In this document: one piece after another, positions 15,418 to 24,229 of the stretch
How positions within the stretch are numbered: the stretch's first letter is position 1
Layout of the letters: the number at the start of each line of letters is the position of its first letter
NCBI RefSeq assembly: GCF_014202475.1
Contig: NZ_JACHGV010000002.1
Span: 953,102 to 1,017,101 of the forward strand
Length of the DNA: 64,000 nucleotides
Source: Streptomyces paradoxus
Lineage (GTDB): Bacteria > Actinomycetota > Actinomycetes > Streptomycetales > Streptomycetaceae
Direction: 5' to 3'
Made by a program: the position numbers and the translations under genes
Notes under the pieces: model-generated
The model's database searches: none
Told to the model about the DNA's origin: nothing
Seen by the model: the letters and a program-made list of their open reading frames with translations, nothing else

Positions 15418-17715
15418 TCAGTCCCTGAGCAGGTCCGGGATTCCCGCCGCGTCGGGCTCGTCCCGGTCGGCCGAGACGACCGTGAGCTGCTGGGTGGCAC
15501 GGGTCAGCGCGACGTAGAGGACGCGCAGTCCGGCCGGGGACTCGTCGGCGATCTCCGCCGGGGAGACCACGACCGTCGCGTCGTACTCCAGGCCCTTCGC
15601 CTCCAGGCTGCCGAGGGCCACGACCCGGTCGCCGAGACCGGCGAGCCAGCGGCGGGCCTCCTCGCGGCGCTGCATGGCGACGACCACGCCGACCGTGCCG
15701 TCGACGCGCTCCAGCAGCCGGGCCGCCTCGTCGCGGACGGTCGCGCCCAGCGTGTCCTCCACGACGGTGAAGCGGGGCTCGACGCCGGTGGAGCGGACCG
15801 CCTTCGGTGACACGGAGCCGGGCATGGCGAGGGCGAGGACCTTCGAGGCCAGGTCGGCGATCTCGGCCGGGTTGCGGTAGTTCACCGTCAGCTCGAAGCG
15901 GCGGCGGGGGCGGGTGCCGAGGGCCTCGTCGCGGGCCTCGGCTGCCTCGTCCGGGTCGGACCAGGAGGACTGCGCCGGGTCGCCGACGACCGTCCAGGTG
16001 GCGTGCCGGCCGCGGCGGCCGACCATGCGCCACTGCATCGGGGTGAGGTCCTGCGCCTCGTCGACGATGACGTGCGCGTACTCGACGCGTTCCTGCGCGA
16101 GGCGCTCGGCGCGCTCGCGCTGCGACTCCTCGCGCACCGGCATCAGCTCCTCCAGGCCGGTGAGCTGGTCGAGCGGGTCGAGTTCGCGCTTCCTGCGCGG
16201 GCGGGCCGGGGCGCCGAGGACGGCCTGGAGCTCGTCGAGCAGGGCGATGTCGTGCACCGAGCGGCCCTCGCGCCTGAGCGAGCGGGCGACCTTGCGGACC
16301 TCGCCGGGGTTGAGGATCCGGCGGGCCCAGCGGCCGAGGCGCCGTTCGTCGGCCATGGCGTCCAGGACGGCCGCCGGGGTCAGCTCCGGCCACCAGGCGT
16401 CGAGGAAGGCGATGAAGGCGTCCTCGGAGGTGATGTCCTCGTCGAAGGAGGAGCGCAGCTCGGCCGCGAGCTCCGGGTCGCTGTGCCGGCCGGCCGCGCC
16501 GGACCGCTCCCACAGGGCGTCCAGGAGGAGCTTGCGGGCGCGCGGGCGCAGCAGGTTCACGGGGGCGGTGCCGCCGAGGGCGGAGCGGCGGATGCCGTCG
16601 AGCTCCCCGGCTTCCAGCTCCAGGCGGCGGCCGAAGGCGACCACGCGCAGCCGGGCCGGCGGATCGTTCAGCTCGAGGGCGCCGCGCGCTGCCTTGCGCA
16701 GCACTTTGAGCATGCGGGAGGAGCCCTTGGCGCGGGCCACGGACGGGGAGTCGTAGAGGGTGGCCTCGCTGCCCTCGACCAGGGAGCCGATGGCGCGGAT
16801 GGCGACCTGGCCCTCCTCGCCGAGGGAGGGCAGCACGCCCTCGGTGTAGGCGACGAGCAGCGGGGTCGGCGAGACGATCAGGATGCCGCCCGCGTACCGG
16901 CGCCGGTCCTGGTAGAGGAGATAGGCGGCGCGGTGCAGGGCCACGGCGGTCTTGCCGGTGCCCGGGCCGCCCTCGACGTACGTCACCGAGGCGGCGGGGG
17001 CGCGGATGACCAGGTCCTGCTCGGCCTGGATGGAGGCGACGATGTCGCGCATGGTGTGGCTGCGGGCCTGGCCGAGCGCGGCCATCAGGGCGCCGTCGCC
17101 GATGACGGGCAGCTCGCCGCCGTCGAGGTACGCCGTCAGCTCGGGGCGCATGAGGTCGTCCTCGACGCCCAGCACCCGGCGGCCCTTGGAGCGGATGACG
17201 CGGCGGCGGACGACCCGGCCGGGGTCGACCGGGGTGGAGCGGTAGAAGGGGGCGGCGGCCGGGGCCCGCCAGTCGATGACCAGCGGCGCGTAGTCCTGGT
17301 CGAGGACTCCGATGCGGCCGATGTGCAGGGTTTCGGCGATGTCGGCGGTGTTGTCGAGGCGTACGGCGCCCTCCGCCGGCTCGATGGCGGTGTACGCCCC
17401 GTCGGGGCCCTTCTTGCCGTCCTTGCCGGTCAGCAGGTCGATCCGGCCGAAGAGGAAGTCCTCGAACTCGTTGTTCAGCCGGCTGAGGTGGATGCCCGCG
17501 CGGAAGACCTGCGCGTCCCGTTCGGCGAGTGCGCCGGGGGTGCCGACCTGCCCGCGCCGGGCCGCGTCCTGCATCAGGAACTCCGCCTCGTGGATCTTCT
17601 CCTCGAGGCGCCGGTACACCCGGTCGAGGTGTTCCTGTTCGACGCGGATCTCCCGGTCACGAACCGAATCGTGCACCGAACCGACCGCGCCTTGTCTGTG
17701 AGCCTGAGCGGCCAC
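15418..17715 (-). CDS. HelD-type superfamily 1 helicase, RNA polymerase recycling factor
   Basis: 765-residue UvrD/Rep-like ATPase of the HelD family, which removes RNA polymerase from stalled or inactive complexes; actinobacterial HelR members also displace rifamycins from polymerase. Order: N-terminal coiled-coil arm (about 15-95, with EHLDRVYRRLEEKIHEAEFL) that enters the secondary channel, then the ATPase with Walker A GGPGTGKT at 249-256, an inserted clamp-opening domain, and Walker B VDEAQDLTPMQW followed by VVGDPAQS. The GTG at 17715 has AAGGGGG just upstream. It is transcribed separately from the sigma/anti-sigma pair behind it. Distinguishing HelD from HelR would need phylogeny and the loop that contacts the rifampicin pocket. 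Confidence 0.88.
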   Translation of the reverse strand: MAAQAHRQGAVGSVHDSVRDREIRVEQEHLDRVYRRLEEKIHEAEFLMQDAARRGQVGTPGALAERDAQVFRAGIHLSRLNNEFEDFLFGRIDLLTGKDGKKGPDGAYTAIEPAEGAVRLDNTADIAETLHIGRIGVLDQDYAPLVIDWRAPAAAPFYRSTPVDPGRVVRRRVIRSKGRRVLGVEDDLMRPELTAYLDGGELPVIGDGALMAALGQARSHTMRDIVASIQAEQDLVIRAPAASVTYVEGGPGTGKTAVALHRAAYLLYQDRRRYAGGILIVSPTPLLVAYTEGVLPSLGEEGQVAIRAIGSLVEGSEATLYDSPSVARAKGSSRMLKVLRKAARGALELNDPPARLRVVAFGRRLELEAGELDGIRRSALGGTAPVNLLRPRARKLLLDALWERSGAAGRHSDPELAAELRSSFDEDITSEDAFIAFLDAWWPELTPAAVLDAMADERRLGRWARRILNPGEVRKVARSLRREGRSVHDIALLDELQAVLGAPARPRRKRELDPLDQLTGLEELMPVREESQRERAERLAQERVEYAHVIVDEAQDLTPMQWRMVGRRGRHATWTVVGDPAQSSWSDPDEAAEARDEALGTRPRRRFELTVNYRNPAEIADLASKVLALAMPGSVSPKAVRSTGVEPRFTVVEDTLGATVRDEAARLLERVDGTVGVVVAMQRREEARRWLAGLGDRVVALGSLEAKGLEYDATVVVSPAEIADESPAGLRVLYVALTRATQQLTVVSADRDEPDAAGIPDLLRD

Positions 17716-17841
17716 CGGGCCCCCTTCTGACGTGCTGGGCAGCCGTCAACCGTACGCGAAGGGGACCCCTGGAAGCTACGGGCCGGCAGGCAGGCGCGGG
17801 GTCTTTTGCCCCATTGGCGCCCGCCAGGCCGCCGAACGGCC

Positions 17842-18675
17842 CTACGCGTCGACCTCGACCAGCCGCTTGCCGTCGAAGGTGACGACCTCGAAGTGGTCGA
17901 TCTCGTTCGGCTCGAAGGCGGCGCCGCCCTGCACGTACAGGGGCTCCTTGGCCTTGTCGGACTTGGCGTCCGGCAGGCCGTAGCCCCACTCCGGGACGGA
18001 CCAGGAGGAGAGGGTCTCGCGCTCGCCGTTCTTGCCGACCGCGACGAGGGCGCACTTCAGCGGGCCCTTGACGTTCTTCAGCTCCAGGACCATGCCCGTG
18101 CCCCAGTCCTTCTTCTGGAGGGCGACGGTGGCGGAGACCTTGGTGTTCGGGTCGGTGGCGGTGATCTTGTCGGAGATGCCGTCGAAGGCGGCCTTGGCGG
18201 GGCTGGCCGCGAGCGGGCGGTTCTCCGCACCGCCGCCGCTGTCGCCGCCATTGGTCGCGACCGCGACGAACGGGCCGCCGATGATCAGCGCACCGGCCGC
18301 GGCCACCATGTAGAAGCTGCGGCGGCGCTTCTGGGCGCGGCGGTCGGCGACCTCGTCGACCAGCTTCTCCACCAGGCGCGGCCGGGGCTTCGCGGACAGG
18401 GAATCGCCGATCGCGGGTGTGCTGCCGGATCCGGGGAGGTCGGCGAGGGCGGCGAGCATCGGCTCCATGCCGGCCAGTTCGTCGAGCTGCTGGGCGCACC
18501 ATTCGCAGGTGGCGAGGTGGGCCTCGAAAGCGGTTGCTTCGGCGTCGTCGAGGATGCCGAGGGCGTAGGCGCCGACGGTCTCGTGCTCGTTCGGCACCGG
18601 AGATTCCTGCATGGGGCCAGACATACCCATGCCTCCCGTACCGAACCCTTGGTTACCCCCGTAAACACTCATCAC
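17842..18675 (-). CDS. Membrane-anchored zinc anti-sigma factor
   Basis: Cognate anti-sigma factor for the ECF sigma encoded immediately upstream. 277 residues: cytoplasmic ZAS domain with H53-x3-C57-x2-C60 and an upstream His (H31) as likely zinc ligands, a basic linker, one transmembrane helix (about 121-140), and an extracytoplasmic C-terminal domain of about 130 residues rich in beta-type sequence with a single Cys. Topology suggests the outer domain senses an envelope signal and the inner domain holds the sigma factor. The GTG at 18675 overlaps the sigma stop (GTGATGA); an ATG at 18672 is an equally placed alternative. Confidence 0.85.
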   Translation of the reverse strand: MMSVYGGNQGFGTGGMGMSGPMQESPVPNEHETVGAYALGILDDAEATAFEAHLATCEWCAQQLDELAGMEPMLAALADLPGSGSTPAIGDSLSAKPRPRLVEKLVDEVADRRAQKRRRSFYMVAAAGALIIGGPFVAVATNGGDSGGGAENRPLAASPAKAAFDGISDKITATDPNTKVSATVALQKKDWGTGMVLELKNVKGPLKCALVAVGKNGERETLSSWSVPEWGYGLPDAKSDKAKEPLYVQGGAAFEPNEIDHFEVVTFDGKRLVEVDA

Positions 18676-19247
18676 GCCGTCACCCCCCGCTCCTCCAGTG
18701 CGAGCTTCATCGAACGCAGGGCGTAGAAGACCCTGGAGCGGACGGTGCCGCTGGGTATGCCCAGGGTCTCGGCCGCCTCATTGACGGTACGCCCCTTGAA
18801 ATACGTCTCGACGAGCACCTCCCGGTGGGCGGGCGTCAGGTCGTCGAGTGCGTCCGAGAGAGTCATCAGCCACAGCGCCTTGTCGATCTCGTCCTCCGCG
18901 GGGATGACCTCCAGCGGCGACGGGTCGACCTCCTGCGGCCGGGCCTGCCGGCTGCGGTGGCCGTCGATGACGATGCGCCGGGCGACCGTCACCAGCCAGG
19001 GGCGTACCGATCCGGTCGCTCTGTTGAGCTGACCGGCGTTCTTCCAGGCACGGATGAGCGTCTCCTGCACGACGTCCTCGGCGCGCTGCCGGTCTCCGGC
19101 GACCAGGCGCAGGACGTATGCCAGCAGGGGTCCGGCGTGTTCGCGATAGAGCGCACGCATCAGCTCCTCATCGGGTTCCGAGGGCTGGGACATGCGATGT
19201 CGGGCCCTCGGTGCACGTTCATTGGCCACGACGGAATCCTTGCGCAC
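18672..19247 (-). CDS. ECF RNA polymerase sigma factor
   Basis: 191-residue extracytoplasmic-function sigma factor. Region 2 contains the YREHAGPLLAYVLRLVAGDRQRAEDVVQET core-binding and -10 recognition segment; region 4 contains VNEAAETLGIPSGTVRSRVFYALR, the helix-turn-helix for the -35. I place the start at GTG 19247, 5 nt after GGAGG; a GTG at 19253 would leave almost no spacing. It is translationally coupled to its anti-sigma. ECF factors often autoregulate, and the ~290-bp region upstream should hold the target promoter, but no site can be called without its consensus. Confidence 0.9.
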   Translation of the reverse strand: MRKDSVVANERAPRARHRMSQPSEPDEELMRALYREHAGPLLAYVLRLVAGDRQRAEDVVQETLIRAWKNAGQLNRATGSVRPWLVTVARRIVIDGHRSRQARPQEVDPSPLEVIPAEDEIDKALWLMTLSDALDDLTPAHREVLVETYFKGRTVNEAAETLGIPSGTVRSRVFYALRSMKLALEERGVTA

Positions 19248-19545
19248 GCCCACCTCCGGTGTCCGGGGGTTCCCCCAGTCGGTCGCTCCACAAGCCGTAC
19301 GGACGCGAGCCGTTGGGTGTTCAAAGAGACGTGACAGATTTCTTCGAGGTGACGTGACGAGCTGGACATGGGGTCACATTCCCACCCCGCGTTCTTTACA
19401 TTTCCGCCACATCGGCAACTTCAAGCCAGCCCTTCCCTACGGTGGCGTAGGTAAACGACATGTAATCGAAATCACTTCGACAGTGCGGTCGCAGAAGTCG
19501 CATTTAGGACAGGGAAATTGAGTGCACGGACCACTCAATTCCGTT

Positions 19546-20139
19546 TTACGCGCGGGCGAGTGCCGCGCGGCGACGATGCCGGGCGACCCTTTCGCGGTTC
19601 CCGCAGACCTCACTGGAGCACCAGCGCCTCCTGCGTCCCCGGGAGGTGTCGAGGTACACGATGGGGCAGTTGTCGCCTTCGCACTGGCGCAGGGCCGCGC
19701 GCGCGACGGGGTCGGTCAGCAGGTCCACGGCGTCCCGGGCGACGACCGCGAGCAGGGCGGCGCAGCCGGGCGGGCCGTCCAACCGCCGCAGGAGCTGGCC
19801 GTCTTCGCCGCGCACCGCGCGCGGGGCCGGGGGCGCGGTGCGGGCCAGGTCGTTGACGCGGGCGAGCGCGAGGTCGTACGTCGCGACGCCGGGTCTCGGG
19901 CGGCAGCGCACCAACCGGTCGATCTGGGCGCGCAGTTCACGGAAGGCGAGCAGCCAGCCGGTGTCCGCGTGGGGCAGGGCGGTGTCCGCCGGGACGAGTC
20001 CGGAGCCGGTGATCCAGGCGCGCAGCACGTCCACGGAGTCCAGCCGCTCCTCCGGGTGCGTGGTGGAGAGCAGGTCCAGGCAGGCCCGCCCGGCGTCGAA
20101 GCGCAGCTCGTAGGGGGCCGTGGCCGTACCCAGTGCCAT
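19546..20139 (-). CDS. CGNR zinc-finger regulator (ABATE domain)
   Basis: 197-residue protein with an N-terminal ABATE-type domain (about 8-140) and a C-terminal CGNR zinc finger (about 152-192): two Cys in CEGDNCP and two in WCSSEVCGNRERVARHR, with a basic helix after them. The family is presumed to be DNA-binding transcription regulators with a ligand-binding stress domain; few members have known targets. It stands alone between the divergent-facing sigma region and nnaR, all on the minus strand but with 260-300 bp gaps. Confidence 0.85.
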   Translation of the reverse strand: MALGTATAPYELRFDAGRACLDLLSTTHPEERLDSVDVLRAWITGSGLVPADTALPHADTGWLLAFRELRAQIDRLVRCRPRPGVATYDLALARVNDLARTAPPAPRAVRGEDGQLLRRLDGPPGCAALLAVVARDAVDLLTDPVARAALRQCEGDNCPIVYLDTSRGRRRRWCSSEVCGNRERVARHRRRAALARA

Positions 20140-20401
20140 GTGCCTGTCACCGCCTAGGGGTTCACCCCGGTCGCGAGGGCTTGGGTGAGACGCCAGTGAG
20201 AGGGCCGGTAAACCGCTCCCTCTTACAGTGCCTGCCCGCTACGGCGCCGGAAACCCCTCGCACACACCTCGACGTGACGGCCGCCCGGAGGGGACACGCG
20301 TTCAGGCCACGCGGATCCGGCCCCGTGCCGGACCGCGCCCCGCGGCCGGTTTCCGCCGCGGTCCCGCGTATGGCGTGTTCCGGCTCAACCCCCGGACGGG
20401 C

Positions 20402-21553
20402 TCACGCGTCCGCGTACTTCGTCTCCGCGCTCGGGTCCAGGGCCAGGCGGTAGCCCCGCTTGACCACCGTCTGGATCAGCTTCGGGGTGCCGAGGGCCGT
20501 GCGGAGGCGGGCCATGGCCGTTTCGACCGCGTGCTCGTCGCGGCCGGAGCCGGGGAGGGCACGCAGGAGGTCCGCGCGGGCCACGACCCAACCGGGGCGC
20601 CGGGAGAGGGCGCGCAGGAGGGACATGCCGGCGGGCGGGACCGGTTTGAGATGGCCGTCGACCAGGACGGCGTGGCCCCGGATCTCCACGCGGTGCCCGG
20701 CGACGGGGAAGGAGCGGGCCCGCGCGGGGAGTTCCTGGCAGAGGAGCTGCACCAGGGGGCCGAGCCGGAAGCGCTCCGGCTGGATCGTGTCGATGCCGCG
20801 GGACTGCAGGGGCAGGGCGGTGACCGGGCCCACACAGGCCGGCAGGACGTCGTGGGCCAGCGCCGCCAGGACCTCGTCGAGCAGGCCGCGCTCCTCCGCG
20901 CGGGAGAGGAGGGAGGCAGCTGCGGGCGCGCTGGTGAAGGTGACCGCGTCCAGGGCCCGGCCGACCGTCGCGTCCAGCAGGCGGTCGACCGGGGTGATGT
21001 CCTCCGGCGGCATCCAGCGGTAGACGGGCACCCCGACCACCTCGGCCCCGCCCTCCCGCAGCGCCTCCACGAACCCGGGCAGGGGCTCACCGTGCAGCTG
21101 GATGGCGATCCGCAGACCGTCGACGCCCTCCTCCAGCAGCCGGTCCAGCACCTCCGCCATGGACTCCGACGACGGCGACCACTCCTCCGTCAGCCCGGCG
21201 GCCCGGACCGCGCCCTTGACCTTCGGCCCGCGCGCCATGATCCGTACGCCGCCCAGCCGCGCCAGCAGCTCCTCCCCCAGCCCCCAGCCGTCGGCGGCCT
21301 CGACCCAGCCCCGGAAGCCGATCGCGGTCGTGGCCACGACGATGTCCGGCACCTGCTCGATGATCTCCTTCGTCGCGGCCAGCAGCTCGCTGTCGTCGGC
21401 GAGCGGCACGATCCGCAGGGCAGGGGCGTGCAGGACGGCGGCACCGCGTCGCTGCAGCAGCACCCCGAGCTCATCGGCCCGGCGCGCGGCCGTCACACCC
21501 ACGGTGAAACCCGCCAGGGGCCCGTGGTCCGGTCGCTGTTCTTCCTCGTACAT
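20402..21553 (-). CDS. nnaR: NnaR-type regulator: HemD-like domain fused to winged helix
   Basis: 383 residues: a uroporphyrinogen-III synthase (HemD)-like domain (about 10-265) followed by an OmpR-type winged-helix DNA-binding domain (about 285-375, ending LIQTVVKRGYRLAL). This fusion matches NnaR of S. coelicolor, a GlnR-dependent regulator required for nitrate/nitrite assimilation; that function is from the literature as I recall it. Its place 116 bp behind narK, same strand, supports the assignment. Whether the HemD-like part keeps enzyme activity or only binds a tetrapyrrole-like ligand is unknown. A perfect 7-bp inverted repeat lies in the gap before it and may be its own operator. Confidence 0.88.
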   Translation of the reverse strand: MYEEEQRPDHGPLAGFTVGVTAARRADELGVLLQRRGAAVLHAPALRIVPLADDSELLAATKEIIEQVPDIVVATTAIGFRGWVEAADGWGLGEELLARLGGVRIMARGPKVKGAVRAAGLTEEWSPSSESMAEVLDRLLEEGVDGLRIAIQLHGEPLPGFVEALREGGAEVVGVPVYRWMPPEDITPVDRLLDATVGRALDAVTFTSAPAAASLLSRAEERGLLDEVLAALAHDVLPACVGPVTALPLQSRGIDTIQPERFRLGPLVQLLCQELPARARSFPVAGHRVEIRGHAVLVDGHLKPVPPAGMSLLRALSRRPGWVVARADLLRALPGSGRDEHAVETAMARLRTALGTPKLIQTVVKRGYRLALDPSAETKYADA

Positions 21554-21616
21554 GGCTCTCGTCCCGCATCCAGTCGTCGTACTTCGTGGGTACGGCGTAC
21601 CTACATGCCGATCGAG

Positions 21617-21638
21617 CCTGTCAACGGCTCGTGACAGG
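21617..21638. promoter_or_regulatory. Inverted repeat between narK and nnaR
   Basis: CCTGTCA and TGACAGG form a perfect 7-bp inverted repeat with an 8-bp spacer, 64-85 bp upstream of the nnaR start. One half includes GTCAC, which fits the GTnAC half of a GlnR box, with the partner TTGAC six bases on. It may be a GlnR or NnaR site. A weak terminator for narK (stop at 21670) is the alternative, though there is no U-tract. Confidence 0.45.
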
Positions 21639-21669
21639 CCCGGATCGGCTTGATGTCGCTGGTGTTACG

Positions 21670-23055
21670 TCACACCTCGGCGTAACTGAGCTGCGGCTTC
21701 GCCTCCGAGCTCGCCGTGGTGACGGGTACCCGGGGTGCCGTACGGCGAAGGTATACGGCCCAGGTGACCACGAAGCAGACCGCGTAGAAGGCGAGGAAGG
21801 CGACGAACGCCCCGGTGCCCGAGCCGTAGGAGAGGAAGGACTGGCGGAAGGCGAGGTTGATGCCGACACCGCCGAGCGCGCCCACCGCTCCGATCAGCCC
21901 CATGGAGGCCCCGGAGAGCCGCCGCCCGTACGCCGCGGCCTCCTCGCCTTCCAGTCCCTTGGCCAGGGCCTTGTTCTGGAAGATGCCCGGGATCATCTTG
22001 AACGTCGAGCCGTTGCCGAGCCCGCTGAGCACGAACAGCACCACGAACGCCGCGGTGAACAGCGCCAGCGACTTCTCCATGGAGGCGCCGATCAGGACCG
22101 CCGTGGCTGCACCCATGGCGACGTAGTTCCACAGGCTGATCTTCGCGCCGCCGTACTTGTCGGCCATCCAGCCGCCCAGGGGCCGGATCAGCGAGCCGAG
22201 GAGCGGACCGATGAAGGTGACGTACGCCGCCTCCAGGGGGGTGCGTCCGAACTGGTTCTGGAGGACCTGCCCGAAGGCGAAGCTGTAGCCGATGAACGAC
22301 CCGAACGTGCCGATGTAGAGGAAGGACATGATCCACGTGTGGGCGTCCCGCGCGGCGTCCTTGGCGGCACCGGTGTCGTTCTTGACGTTCTCCAGGTTGT
22401 CCATGAACAGCGCGGCCATGACGGCGGCTACGACGATCAGCGGGATGTACATCCCGAGCAGCACTCGCGGCCCGCCGCCGGCGCCGATGATCCCGAGCGC
22501 GGCCAGCTGGATCACCGGTACGCCGATGTTGCCGCCGCCCGCGTTGAGGCCAAGGGCCCAGCCCTTCTTCCGCAGCGGGAAGAAGGCGTTGATGTTGGTC
22601 ATGGAGGAGGCGAAGTTGCCGCCGCCGATACCGGCCAGCAGGCCCACGAGCAGGAACGTGGAGAAGGAGGTACCCGGCTCCATCACGGCGAACGCGGCGC
22701 AGGTCGGGATCAGCAGGAGGGCCGCGGAGATGATCGTCCAGTTCCGTCCGCCGAAGATCGCCACGGCGAAGGTGTAGGGGACGCGGACGACGGCGCCGAC
22801 GAGCGTGACCATCGAGGTCAGCATGAACTTGTCGGCCGGGGTGAGCCCGTACTCCGGGCCCATGAAGAGCACCAGCACGGACCACAGGGTCCAGATCGAG
22901 AATCCGATGTGCTCGGACAGGACGGAGAAGTAGAGGTTCCGGCGGGCGACCTTCTCTCCGGTCTCCTTCCAGAACGTCTCGTTCTCCGGATCCCAGTGCT
23001 GGATCCAGCGTCCGCCCTTGCTCGGGGGTGCGGGTGCCGTGCCAGGGCCTGTCAT
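21670..23055 (-). CDS. narK: Nitrate/nitrite MFS transporter
   Basis: 461-residue major facilitator protein with 12 predicted membrane helices. Both nitrate-porter signatures are present: GIGGGNFASSMTNINAFFP (about 142-160) and GLNAGGGNIG (about 169-178), whose Gly-rich helices form the nitrate path. It lies upstream of the regulator nnaR, consistent with uptake of nitrate or export of nitrite in assimilation. The ATG at 23055 follows GGAGGCGTC. The hydrophilic N-terminal ~35 residues with WDPENETFW are typical of actinobacterial NarK proteins. Confidence 0.94.
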   Translation of the reverse strand: MTGPGTAPAPPSKGGRWIQHWDPENETFWKETGEKVARRNLYFSVLSEHIGFSIWTLWSVLVLFMGPEYGLTPADKFMLTSMVTLVGAVVRVPYTFAVAIFGGRNWTIISAALLLIPTCAAFAVMEPGTSFSTFLLVGLLAGIGGGNFASSMTNINAFFPLRKKGWALGLNAGGGNIGVPVIQLAALGIIGAGGGPRVLLGMYIPLIVVAAVMAALFMDNLENVKNDTGAAKDAARDAHTWIMSFLYIGTFGSFIGYSFAFGQVLQNQFGRTPLEAAYVTFIGPLLGSLIRPLGGWMADKYGGAKISLWNYVAMGAATAVLIGASMEKSLALFTAAFVVLFVLSGLGNGSTFKMIPGIFQNKALAKGLEGEEAAAYGRRLSGASMGLIGAVGALGGVGINLAFRQSFLSYGSGTGAFVAFLAFYAVCFVVTWAVYLRRTAPRVPVTTASSEAKPQLSYAEV

Positions 23056-23215
23056 GACGCCTCCACTGTGCTCCGGGGCTCGGTCGTGCTTCGAGTGACT
23101 GACCCCGAAGGTAGGGAGGGCGCGTTTCCTTCCTGTGGCACCGCGGGTGTCCGCGAGGGAACTTTGCTCTCACCCCGGGCCGGGGCGGGATGAGAGGTTC
23201 CGGGCGGTTTCCGCG

Positions 23216-24160
23216 TCAGCGCTGCGGGGGCTGCCAGTGCGGCGGCTGCTGGGGGTAGGGCTGGTTGTACGGGCCCGGGTGCTGCGCCCCGTAGGGGCCG
23301 GGGGCGGGCAGGCCGGGGTACGGGGCCGGGGCGGGCTGCCCCTGGGAGGGACCCGGAGCGGGCTGGCCGCCGTACGGCGCCTGTGCCGGTGCCGGTGCCG
23401 GCTGGGCATACGGGCCCGGGGTCGGCTGGGCGTACGGGCCCGGGGCGTGCTGGGCGTACGGGCCCGGGGCGTGCTGGGCATTCGGGCCCGGGGCGTGCTG
23501 CGCGTACGGGCCGGGGGCCTGCTGCGCGTACGGGCCGGGCGCGAACGGATTGCCCTGCCCGGGCGGCTGCGCCCCCGGCGGCAGATACCGCGTCCGGCCG
23601 TTCTCGTCCGTCACCGGCAGGAAGCCGGCCGCCTGCAACCGGGCAGCGAACTTGGCGTTGCGCTTGCGCGTCACCACGAGGCCGATGCCGAAGACCGCCA
23701 TGAGCAGCACCCACACCACACCGGCCGCGACGAAGTCATCGGACTGGCCGCCGAAACGGAAGCCGAGGATCGCGCAGCCGATGGTGACGCCCAGGGCCCC
23801 GTACCCCATGCGCTTCTCGGCGTTCTTGCCGGTGAGGTCGAAGTTGATGCGGGCCTTGAGGAGTTCGAAGGCGTCCGGCACGACGGGCGGCACGGAGACC
23901 CCGTCGGCCGCGTCGGGGTACCGCGCCCAGTTCTGCCCGGCCCGGGCCCGGGCCTGCGGGCTCGGGTCGGGCAGGAGCAGCATGGTGAGCGCGCCGTTGC
24001 GGCCGCTGCTCTGGCGGACGTCGGCGTACTCGTAGCCGAACTGCTGGGCGACGAAGGCCAGCCGGGCGAGCTTCTTCACGGACGCCATCGGGCTGGTGAG
24101 TTCGACCGGTTCCCCGCTCGCCATCAGCCGCAGCATCTTCTGCATCTGCCGCTTACTCAT
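23216..24160 (-). CDS. Two-helix membrane protein with C-terminal Pro/Gly/Tyr/Gln repeats
   Basis: 314 residues, function unknown. The N-terminal ~130 residues form a soluble domain beginning MSKRQMQKMLRLMASGEP, then two adjacent transmembrane helices (about 139-175), a short basic cytoplasmic-type stretch (RKRNAKFAARLQAAGFLPV), and a ~115-residue low-complexity tail. The tail holds six copies of an 8-residue APGPYAQ(H/Q/P) unit plus looser Pro/Gln/Tyr repeats. The ATG at 24160 is preceded by GGGAGCGGTGG. Proline-rich tails of this sort are common in actinobacterial membrane proteins that scaffold partners, but no partner is indicated here. Confidence 0.8.
   Translation of the reverse strand: MSKRQMQKMLRLMASGEPVELTSPMASVKKLARLAFVAQQFGYEYADVRQSSGRNGALTMLLLPDPSPQARARAGQNWARYPDAADGVSVPPVVPDAFELLKARINFDLTGKNAEKRMGYGALGVTIGCAILGFRFGGQSDDFVAAGVVWVLLMAVFGIGLVVTRKRNAKFAARLQAAGFLPVTDENGRTRYLPPGAQPPGQGNPFAPGPYAQQAPGPYAQHAPGPNAQHAPGPYAQHAPGPYAQPTPGPYAQPAPAPAQAPYGGQPAPGPSQGQPAPAPYPGLPAPGPYGAQHPGPYNQPYPQQPPHWQPPQR
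23400..23545. repeat. Tandem 24-bp repeats encoding APGPYAQx
   Basis: Six imperfect copies of a 24-bp unit inside the coding region of the preceding membrane-protein entry. The in-frame unit length keeps copy-number changes from shifting the frame. The copies differ by single bases; one has Asn for Tyr. Confidence 0.85.
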
Positions 24161-24229
24161 CCCACCGCTCCCCCGGATCACCCTGTTCACAAGCGCAACT
24201 CGGGCAGTTTTCCACACGCGCGGGCCGGC

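Noticed and set aside
17716..17841. Rifamycin-associated element upstream of the helicase
   Set aside because: No convincing 19-bp palindrome of that type was found; the only inverted element is a short GGGG/CCCC pair near 17800.
20140..20401. Gene or site in the gap between the CGNR gene and nnaR
   Set aside because: About 260 bp of GC-rich DNA with no frame of protein-like composition and no strong hairpin or palindrome.
23400..23545. Regularly spaced 24-bp repeats, considered as CRISPR
   Set aside because: Units are contiguous with no unique spacers and are in frame with a protein tail.
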